Assembly: GCA_026874595.1 (NCBI GenBank)
Contig: CM049318.1
Location: 35,795,956-35,859,955, forward strand
Direction of reading: 5' to 3'
Length of the DNA: 64,000 nt
From: Sipunculus nudus
Taxonomy: Eukaryota > Annelida > Sipuncula > Golfingiida > Sipunculidae
Every line of letters starts with the position of its first letter. Positions within the stretch are counted from its first letter, which is position 1. Below are positions 56,078 to 64,000 of this stretch, one piece after another. The notes under the pieces were generated by a model that saw only the letters and a program-made list of their open reading frames with translations, ran no database searches and was not told the DNA's origin. A program made the translations under genes and the position numbers.

Positions 56078-56619
56078 TCGTTTATTCATCTCTTTGGAAA
56101 AAGCCATTTTAGTGGATGAATAAATACTTTTTCTGACCGTTCAAACATGATTATACATTATTCAACTTAGGTTTGTGGGTTGTATTTTTCTGTTTGGTTT
56201 GCTAATCTCTGTGTGTGATCTGAAATCCTAATTCTCAAAACCTGACTTGCTGTTACTTGGCCTATCTCTACCAAGCCGTCAGAACTGATTAACAATTTGA
56301 CTAATTAACAATTACCAGATTATGTTCTGTTTCAGCGTAGTCTTTGTGAACATTTAATTATCTGTGGAACCCAAAGCGAACGTGACCTGAACAGTATTGC
56401 TTCATGTCCGGATAAAAAGTACATGATAGTCATTATTTGAAAAAAAAATGAACACTTTGTCCACCGAAGGGAATATCCAGACAAATATCAGCTTGCACTG
56501 GTGTTTTTGCTGAATGGACATTTCCCAGTGAAACCATCATAGATCTGTTTGTCTTCTTTAGTAACTTGTAAACGTCGTCGACAGCAGATGTATTCTATTT
56601 TAAGATCACCTTATTTTAT

Positions 56620-57421
56620 TGTTACGGAACCTAATATAAACAGATCACGTATGCATGATGAACACAAATTTTGTAATGGAGATAAAAACAAATCAGATTC
56701 TGTAATACTTGGCAGCGTGAAATGTCTAGGGGAATGAATAATTAAAGAAGTCAGTGTTTTTTTTTTGTTAACAAATAACTATAATTTATTCTTAAAACAA
56801 CCCTAACAATACCATACACTAAATTAATACAATTATACAGTAAAACAGCGGTATAGCAACAAGTCAATACAATCACATAGAAATATAATGTGCACAGTAC
56901 CTAGTTACCAACACCATCACAACGATAAGTCCTTTAAATGTATACTCTCGGAGTATGACAGTCCAGTGGAAGTTCTTGCAACAACCCAGAAAGTAAACTG
57001 AAGTCCAAATACATAAAATCCATGGGAAAGTCTTTGAAAATCTATAATTGCCGCATTCGTCGGATAAGGTCCTGACACACGCTTCTGGGTCCGCTTGAAT
57101 CTGCTATGCTGTTCTCTGTCTGGTTATAAAAAACAGCCCCTTTATATACCTTTACACCCCAAGCCGAGATATTCCACTTCTCGAACAGTCTATAAGATGT
57201 TGCACAACACGCGTTTCAGAAATTCTCTAGAAAACATCACCGTGCCTCTACACATACCAGGCTCATCACATGACCTACGACCAGGCGTGAAAACCAAAGG
57301 CTCACATGACAACGAGAGTTCAAGCAGTACGGATTAAACATAGAATGTAATACGCGGCCAGACACGAGTGCCACAACAGGAGTTACGCCCGCGTCACATA
57401 ATAAAAAGAGCACCTGTAACA
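56620..57421 (+). mobile_element. Solo LTR, copy 2 of the ~800-bp LTR family
   Basis: 802 bp from TGTTACGG to CTGTAACA, flanked by TTAT at 56616-56619 and 57422-57425. It aligns with 754-1554 through blocks such as AAATCAGATTCTGTAA, GGCAGCGTGAAATGTCT, ACTATAATTTATTCTTAAAA, ACAATTATACAGTA, AAGTCCTTTAAA and ACACGCTTCTG. GGTTATAAAAAACAGCCCC (~57122) is a likely LTR TATA box and AATAAAAAGAG near the end a poly-A signal. No internal region adjoins it. Confidence 0.9.
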
Positions 57422-57814
57422 TTATGCACTTCATGCTTTGTTCATAAAACATATGCGACGTGTTTCAACATAGGTATAAATTTATCGCATCAAATAATAA
57501 TATGATATATTTGATCTTTTTCATCTTACCTTCTCATTTCTGATTCTATTACAAACATTTATTGTGTTATTCTACCTTGTATTCAAAGCGACTGATTGGC
57601 TGATTTATTAAGCAATAGATCGATTTGTTAAATGATTATTCCCTATTCAACGCAATCAAGGTGACTGTAGATTATATCCACCACACTAAATTGCATGACA
57701 TTGTCCGATATTTATTAATTAATGTATTTATTTAAACATATTGCATGGTAACCTGAACCTTAATAAAACAATTATGTAACATACTACGGCATATATATAC
57801 CCGAAGACGACAGA

Positions 57815-57892
57815 ATGACTGGTTTTATCCTAAAGGAATTTAATTTGCCACATCTTGACCGACGCTTCAAGGGCGTCAAACTCTTTCCGCAG
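57815..57892 (+). CDS. Possible single coding exon, unidentified
   Basis: ATG at 57815 opens 26 codons (MTGFILKEFNLPHLDRRFKG then VKLFPQ) ending in CAG|GTACGT, a good donor (57893). The frame is open 11 codons upstream, so it could be an internal exon. No repeat covers it. A TATATATA lies only ~20 bp upstream. No family recognised and the next exon (phase 0) is not found; a MITE starts 120 bp downstream. Confidence 0.35.
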
Positions 57893-58013
57893 GTACGTTC
57901 ATATCGAATTCCGGTGCCTTTATTATCAATCCTTAACTGACTGATTCCTCCCAACCATTTCAAAGACTATCCCTTGGCCGACATTGTTCTGTTGGTACCG
58001 ACTAAGACCTGGA

Positions 58014-58216
58014 CAGGGGCGGATCAAGGATTTAGGAAAAGGGGGGTTCCAACCCAGGAGGACAAATGAAAACCCTGAAAAAAAGGTCCTCGGGTCTGAA
58101 AAAGCGGGGTCCAGGCGGCAAAATTTTGTCTGAAGCCCTTAAAAAACGTTGTGTCTGATGAAAAAGGGGGGGATCCGGACCACCTGGACCCCCCCCCCCC
58201 CTTGGATCCGCTTCTG
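58014..58216. mobile_element. CAGGGGCGGATC-type MITE, single-core copy
   Basis: Starts CAGGGGCGGATCAAGG; right end inverted reads CAGAAGCGGATCCAAGG. CTGGA directly flanks both sides (58009-58013 and 58217-58221), a 5-bp target duplication. The interior contains one copy of the core GTCTGAAGCCCTTAAAAAAC followed by GTTG...TGATGAAAAAGG, and a 13-bp C run. The CAGGGG...CGGATCC terminus is widespread in animal genomes; superfamily left open since hAT elements usually duplicate 8 bp. Confidence 0.8.
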
Positions 58217-58219
58217 CTG

Positions 58220-58985
58220 GATGTGGAAAACCGGATGTCAGAACAGAATAAACCTCGGACGTCACAAGTCGGATGACAAAATTAGGGATTTAACGCTAGT
58301 GAAAATAAAGGGAACTAACATACCTCTTAAATATTCGTAAACATCGTGTGTATTTCAGCAGTCACGTAGATGCTAGTAGTTTGTTGTGTTTTTCACTCAC
58401 CGAAGCAAGGACATTATGCGAAACACGATGTTACAATAATATGCTATTCATATGTATGTGGCCTTGTCAGGTGAATAAAACGAAATGTTATAACAAGCAC
58501 ACACACATCTTTCTCAGTCACTGTCATTACTTAAAGAATCATGCCTGTGTCAATCATGTGTGTTTTGTCTGTCTGTTTGTATCCCAGTCTGACTGTCTCT
58601 CTTTCTCTCTCTCACACACACTCACATACAACTATACGGTATCAATTACACTGATATGCATATCTTTGTGTAAATAGGTTTTATCAGCAGCCAGACTTTT
58701 AGCAGGGGGAGATATATGTATACCAGCGCAGAGCTGTATAGTTATATAGCTGAGCGTGTAATACACGATATTTTATCACCTACATAAACACCAAAGCGTT
58801 CTCGTGAGGCGTCGCCGCCCATACTTATTGAAGTGATACACAGTCCCAGGAGTAACCATGAAACGTGTATCATCCAGACACGATCGTGTTTCAGAACGAC
58901 TCACCAGAAATTATTGGACCACTTTGGGGAATTCAGAAACATTCTTTGGCTTTAAATGTAGTTGTTTTGTATTTAAAAGGTCCAT
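58220..58985. other. No gene established
   Basis: A 42-codon open stretch between GTGTGTATTTCAG (acceptor-like, ~58343) and TGTCAG|GTGAAT (~58468) is Cys-rich (LCETRCYNNMLFICMWPC). Its phase does not match the exon at 57815, so it is not called. Confidence 0.35.
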
Positions 58986-58989
58986 CTGA

Positions 58990-59610
58990 CAGGGGCGGAT
59001 CCTGGATTAAGGAAAAGAAGGGTAATACCCAGGAGGGCTTACGACAAAACCTTAAAAAAAAACGAGGTCCGGAAAGAGGGGAGGGGGGCAGGCCGCGTAA
59101 ATCGGTTGATTGAAAAAAAAAACAGGGGGGGGGGGTTGTAGGCCGCTTAATCGGTCTGAAACCCTTTAAAAGGGTTCCGGTTGATTAAAAAAAAGGGGGG
59201 CAGGCCGCATAAATAGGTCTGAAACCTTAAAAAAGGTTGCGGTTGATTGAAAAGGGGGGGGGGGGGGGCAGGCCGCATAAATTGATCTGAAACCTTAAAA
59301 AAGGTTGCGGTTGATTTAAAAAAAGGGGAGGAGGGAGGGCAGGCCGCATAAATTGGTCTGAAACCCTTAACAAACGTTGCGGTTTATTGAAAAGGGCGGG
59401 GGACGGGGGCAGGCCGCATAAATTGGTCTGTACCCCTTTAAAAAGTTTGCGGTTGATTGAAAAGGGCGGGGGAGGGAGGTGAGGGGGGGGGGGGGGGGGC
59501 AGGCCGCATAAATTGGTCTGAAACCCTTACAAAGGTTGCAGTTGATTGAAAAGGGCAGGGGAGGGGAAGGGGGGGGGGTCCGAACCCTTTTGATCAACTC
59601 CTGGAATCTG
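58990..59610. mobile_element. CAGGGGCGGATC-type MITE with amplified core
   Basis: Left end CAGGGGCGGATCCTGGATTAAGG matches the element at 58014. The interior is replaced by the minisatellite at 59085-59580. The right end is decayed (CTCCTGGA before ATCTG); ATCTGA on the left and ATCTGT on the right may be the remnant target duplication. Confidence 0.6.
59085..59580. repeat. ~70-bp minisatellite, seven units, derived from the MITE core
   Basis: AGGCCGC recurs at 59090, 59140, 59202, 59270, 59341, 59411 and 59501. The full unit reads GGCCGCATAAATTGGTCTG, AAACCCTTAAAAAAGGTTGC, GGTTGATTGAAAAGGG and a G-rich linker with 11-17 G. Early units are shorter. Confidence 0.92.
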
Positions 59611-59899
59611 TTTTCCGTATTGGTTCAAACAGGCATGTGAATAGGGTGATTTCGTAAAGTTAGGTCTGAGGGAAATTACTGGGACTGGATTTTTCAGTGA
59701 AAATATCAGACAGAAAATACATTTAATAAATCATGCTTTACATATATATACTACTCTTTTAGATTACAGAGATAGCATACGATAATGGCTGGTGATCATG
59801 TTCGCTTGTAAAAAAAACTGCTTTGGATTTGTGAAAAAGTTGTAATTCAAAAGAGTGTAATATGATATTTAACAGAGGTGAGAAACTCTATTGGTATAT

Positions 59900-60255
59900 A
59901 TGTATAATGGATTTCCTGAAAATCCATAGGATTTTTGTTAAGTCATCACGGTGCCTCCAAAGTGCGGTGACATCTAACCTTATAAAGAACGCGTTGATTT
60001 TGATAGAAATCGAACTTGGGCGAGATATTTTATTGATTAACATTATATTATATTCTTCGTAAGTTATCGCGGCGACATCACAAAGTAGCCTAGTGATCCG
60101 TGACCTTATTAAATATTCATGGATTTTGCCAAAAATCGCACTCGGACGAGATAATTTGTTGGTTAGTTGTTATAGTGAGTTTTGTGAAAATCCATCAAAG
60201 CCCCGGTATGCTATCGCGGCGGCATTAAAAGTTATCGGACGGGGGGGGGGGGCGG
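59900..60255. repeat. Diverged duplication with GTGACATC/GCGACATC modules and poly-G
   Basis: Two versions of CTGAAAATCCAT/GTGAAAATCCAT, TCGAACTTGGGCGAGATATTTTATTG / TCGCACTCGGACGAGATAATTTGTTG and ATCGCGGCGACATC / ATCGCGGCGGCATT are arranged in order, followed by 12 G (60241-60252). Confidence 0.65.
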
Positions 60256-60510
60256 TTGGTGTACCATAATACATCCGTCATATGGCGAGCATATAAAAAG
60301 TGATGTATCTGAATTCAACACGAGACCGAAGTTGGGCCGAGTCCAGATTCGAGTCTTACATCGCTGGTTTCAGATAATAATGAATTGCATTATAAAAAAA
60401 AGTCATTATATTATATAATAAATATGGTTCTTTGTGCACCCAGGCCCTGATTAATGATGTTCAATACTTGATTTGAGAGGTCAGGTAAAAAATCAAACTC
60501 TTCTTAAAAG

Positions 60511-60511
<1 letters not shown>

Positions 60512-60556
<45 letters not shown>
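60512..60556. repeat. (TA)n microsatellite
   Basis: Pure TA. Confidence 0.95.
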
Positions 60557-60558
<2 letters not shown>

Positions 60559-61760
60559 CATTCTTAAATAGTGTTTTTCAATTTCACGATTTGGATTTAA
60601 GCAGCTGCGAATTGATCTTTTAGCTTTATGTAATCATTCTTTGATATTAACATACTGATACCCCCTTCATACAATACGTGAAACCTTCATGAAAACTCCA
60701 GTTCATATTCACATCAAATTACAGCTGTAGCACACAAAGTAACTTTTACAGAAAAATTATAGTTCTCCTTACGTCAATAGCACGTCAAGAATCAATTGGT
60801 CGGTTCCCCTTAAGAGAAATTAATAGCGTACAATGCGAAGAAAATGTGGATACTTCCTTACATGTCAATTACCCCAATCATTCCCAAGAGGATTACGATC
60901 TCTTTAAATTGGTTTAGAAAATTTAAATTATTTTGTACTTTCTATTGAATATTTAAACATTGATTGATTGTTCCCTCGAATTACGTGGACAAACTGATGT
61001 CTCCAACATGATACGGAAAGTAGATATAAAAGCTGAAAATAAAACTGATATTATGCAAAAATACCATCTCTAAGAAAATATATAACATCAAGTAGATATG
61101 TCATTTCGTCACTGCGTCAGATATATTATGTTACCTTATGTCATGTAAAATATCAATTCTCAAAAAATAAACAACTTGACCAATAATGTACCATAAATGA
61201 TGCTAGAACCAGACAAGTACCATTCCACAAAAATAAAAGTTTCAATTTTCATTTTTTTTTCTTTTAGACTCGTGCCTAGCAGATAACACTCAGTTTGTGG
61301 ACACTGCAAGTAGGCAGCTGGGTTATTGTATGTTTGAAGAGATACTAATGTGATAAGACGGAGTGAAAAGGACGCAGGGTACACGGCCTATAATACGGGA
61401 TATCGCCGATGCAGTTTCTCTTGTAATTGGAGGAGAACATCGACAATATTTTTAACACAGCATAATAAATATAATAAATAATATATAAGGATGAGCTTTA
61501 ATTAAAATCTTTATGCTCCCTGGACACACCTTGAATGAATGGGGCACTATGCAGTATTCCAGATAGCATTCATTTACCTGCGCACTCGAGTATATATTGT
61601 TATTAGCGATATCCCGTATAGGGCCCCGCTTACTGCATTGGGATCTCCATTTTATTGGTTTATGTCGGGATTATTTAGACTTATTAGTATCGATTTGTTT
61701 CCCCCGGAGCAGTTGTCCAGCGGATGCCTATACCCGATAATTAAAATTTAGCTTATGAAT
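60557..61760. other. AT-rich, no gene recognised
   Basis: Frames at 61160-61384 (minus) and 61539-61751 (plus) are unrecognised and lack splice support. Confidence 0.45.
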
Positions 61761-61761
61761 C

Positions 61762-61792
<31 letters not shown>

Positions 61793-61801
61793 TATATATA
61801 T

Positions 61802-61838
<37 letters not shown>
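61761..61838. repeat. (TA)n microsatellite with CATACA break
   Basis: Two long TA blocks. Confidence 0.95.
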
Positions 61839-61840
<2 letters not shown>

Positions 61841-62014
61841 TCTTTCAAATCTATTACTATTTACATTACTTGCCTCCTTAAACATGTCTTTCAGCAGTAT
61901 TGTCATTAATACATCTGCACCAAATAGAGTTATTCATTGTATAAATTGTTATTATATATCATGTATTTTGAGTTGTTATCTGGTATATAAAAAGTTAGGT
62001 GAAAAAACAACACA

Positions 62015-62290
62015 TATTTCATTTCGAGTTTGACTGCGTGACAGGACGGTATCGCTCGCTTTCTGTAATTTTTTATCCCCAATGTAACCAAGTTCCGGTA
62101 GAATCAGCCTCATTACTGGGTCATAAGAGTTCTGATTTGTGAGTGAGACAAGGCTGTAGAGCACGGTCTGTCCATGTGCCCACAGGTCACAGTGGATGGA
62201 TCCCACCAGAAAAAAAAAATCTTACCGCAACTCAGTTGAGATTTGAAATCATGAATCCCTAGCTCTCCTAGACAAAAAGAAGTCGGTTAT
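62015..62290 (-). mobile_element. tRNA-derived SINE family S1, copy 3, strongly decayed
   Basis: In + orientation TGACTGCGTGACAGGACGGTATCGCTCGC corresponds to GACTACGTGACAGTGCAGTATCACACGC of the copy at 47975, and ATTTGTGAGTGAGACA to GTTTGTGAGTGAAACA. The tRNA-like end (~62240-62285) is barely recognisable. Confidence 0.55.
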
Positions 62291-63270
62291 TACGTCATCC
62301 TTGTCTCACTATAGTTACCATCGTCTCATTAAAGAGTGTGATAATGGACCTATCCTCTAACAACAGAAAAAAAACGCATAATGTTTCTACAATATCTTTT
62401 TTTATTTTGCACTATCCGTAGGCCCATTAGCTTTGTGTTGCATCCCACGCATATCACGTACGCTAACTGTGCAAACGCTTTCAGAAATATTTTCTTTGTC
62501 GCTCTGGGAGTGCAATTAAAGTCTCACTATACACAGTATGTTGTAATGAAGTAATGTTAAACAAACGACAAATGGAACGAAGCGCTATATAAATGAACGA
62601 CACGAACCATACATTATGGATCTTCTTTCAAATAAGAATAGAAAAGTTAACTTTTCAAGGTCTTGGTCTTTCCAGAGGCTAAATTAAATAAAAATTTCCG
62701 TTTAGGCACGAGGATGCAAGTATTCTGCAAATATACTCGTGGAATTATCCAAATGGAGAGCGAGTCACTGTCTCTTTAAAAGTAAATTGAACCGTCGCAG
62801 GAGACCCTCAGAAAGCATTGGGAACAAAGCATAATTTACGACTTAAATTTCAAGTTCAAAAGTCATCCTATTTGTCAAGTTCCATCAACCCACAGCTTTC
62901 GTTATTGCATTGACAGATAAATGATCTCAACCAATGTATATTGAACCATGTCTTTGCGGGCGGTACTCGTGGGGCTATTTAGAATACTCTTGGCATGATC
63001 GTTCATTTTTCATCCTTTTCTTCATCACAACTTAATGCCGGGTCGCTCTCAATATCATGATGGTTTAACCTTACGAGGATGCTGTTCAAACACTCGGGTC
63101 ACTAGAGTAAAATGGAGGGTTGGCTTGGCATCATCCATATTGCATTCAACATGATTGAGTTTGTGCATGCCCGGAAGTTATATAATCTTTTTTGTCCATG
63201 CCCTGTTCGTGGCTCGGTCTGTTGAATGTCGGTCTGTGATGTTTATAGGGATTGTAACATTTTGTCTTTG
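62291..63270. other. No gene recognised
   Basis: Mixed-composition sequence without defined repeats or supported frames. Confidence 0.45.
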
Positions 63271-63319
63271 GGCTACTGGTGGGGTTTGAACAGAAAGCAT
63301 TCTACTCCACGTTCATGTG

Positions 63320-63732
63320 CTGGTTCTCTTATGGGCCAAAGAGTATCTCATTCCCGTCCCTTATATGGCCCGAAGAATATATCATTTATGTCCTTTCTGA
63401 CATGAAAAATGTCTCATTCATGTCCCTTAAGGCCCGAGGAATGTCTCATGCCTGTCCATTATGCCCTGAAGAATAGCTCATTCATGTCCCTTATGGACTG
63501 ATGGATATCTCATTCATGTCCCTTGTGGACTGATGGAAATCTCATTCATATGTCCCTTATTGACTGATGGATAGCTCATTCATGTCCCTTATGGACTGAT
63601 GGATATCTCATTCATATCCCTTGTGGACTGATGGATATCTCATTCATATGTCCCTTATGGACTGATGGATATCTCATTCATGTCCCTTGTGGACTGATGG
63701 ATATCTCATTCATGTCCCTTATGGCATGAAGG
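63320..63732. repeat. 32-bp minisatellite, about 12-13 units
   Basis: Core ATGGACTGATGGATATCTCA then TTCATGTCCCTT, 32 bp; some units have an extra AT (TTCATATGTCCC). The left units are older variants (ATGGCCCGAAGAATATCTC), the right seven nearly identical, so the array has grown toward the right. An open frame at 63279-63476 is a by-product. Confidence 0.92.
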
Positions 63733-64000
63733 ACACATCCCCATGACTAACACATTATGAAGCATACTTTACAGCAAATAATTAAAAAAATATTTATTTA
63801 TGTTAAAAAAAACATTTAATTTGATTTTTAAGTTTAACGACAGCTATAAAGTATGTTGTGAAATCAATTTTAGTTCATTTAGATATTAGACACCAGGTGT
63901 CTTGCTTTAAAGATATGAAATAAGCAAACAATATATAAAAGTTGTTTATTAGATGTTTATCATCTAATATAAAGCTTATTAGATGAATTTGAATCCTGTA
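63733..64000. other. AT-rich right edge, nothing recognised
   Basis: Short direct repeats of TTATTAGATG near the end; no frame or motif. Confidence 0.5.

Noticed and set aside
754-57421. One giant LTR element of 56 kb bounded by the two LTRs
   Set aside because: Each LTR has its own different 4-bp duplication (ATAT and TTAT) and there is no gag/pol between them.
58344-58469. Cys-rich exon with acceptor and donor after the 57.8-kb exon
   Set aside because: Acceptor phase (2) does not match the donor phase (0) of 57815-57892, and no family is recognised.
63320-63732. CRISPR-like array (regular 32-34-bp repeats)
   Set aside because: The repeats are directly adjacent with no unique spacers; it is a minisatellite in a eukaryotic genome.

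Overview
The window looks like nuclear DNA from an invertebrate animal, most likely a marine mollusc and perhaps a bivalve. It is AT-rich, has very few and widely spaced coding-like segments with GT/AG splice signals, many long (TA)n tracts, tRNA-derived SINEs, LINE reverse-transcriptase debris, solo LTRs and a dense population of short inverted-repeat DNA transposons (MITEs). There are no operons, ribosome binding sites, rRNA genes, intact tRNA genes or CRISPR arrays. The taxon call is an inference from repeat style (GTCCGTCTGTC runs, ATGACCTTGACCTTGAA motifs, tRNA-SINEs), not from a marker gene.

Layout. 0-2.3 kb: solo LTR and a 170-bp tandem duplication. 3.2-8.8 kb: repeat arrays, including two that share a GGTGGCGCCACC palindrome, a SINE and a minisatellite. 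10.8-12.6 kb: the best host-gene signal, a TATA box, 5' UTR and two in-phase exons on the + strand. 13.2-15.2 kb: two unrelated LINE remnants in opposite orientation, with a 59-codon ORF between them. 16.8-17.5 kb: two overlapping, frame-shifted open frames, Cys-rich with a hydrophobic C-terminus, not recognised. 18-24.4 kb: repeats, MITEs and diverged ~680-bp units. 24.8-39.5 kb: a large head-to-tail segmental duplication (copy A 24.76-31.6 kb, copy B 32.04-39.55 kb); each copy carries private insertions, so the other copy serves as the empty-site control. 39.6-51 kb: mostly unrecognised AT-rich sequence with an F repeat, MITEs and a SINE. 51-55 kb: DNA-transposon fragments and a 904-bp hAT-type element with a perfect 8-bp target duplication. 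55.4-56.1 kb: a 593-bp foldback element. 56.6-57.4 kb: second solo LTR of the same family as the first. 57.8 kb: a possible single exon. 58-59.6 kb: two copies of one MITE, one of which has amplified its core into a ~70-bp minisatellite. 63.3-63.7 kb: a 32-bp minisatellite.

The strongest content is structural: nested and datable insertions, duplicated empty sites and arrays grown from transposons. Functional gene content is small and mostly unidentified. Nearly all long open frames lie in repeats and were not called as genes.
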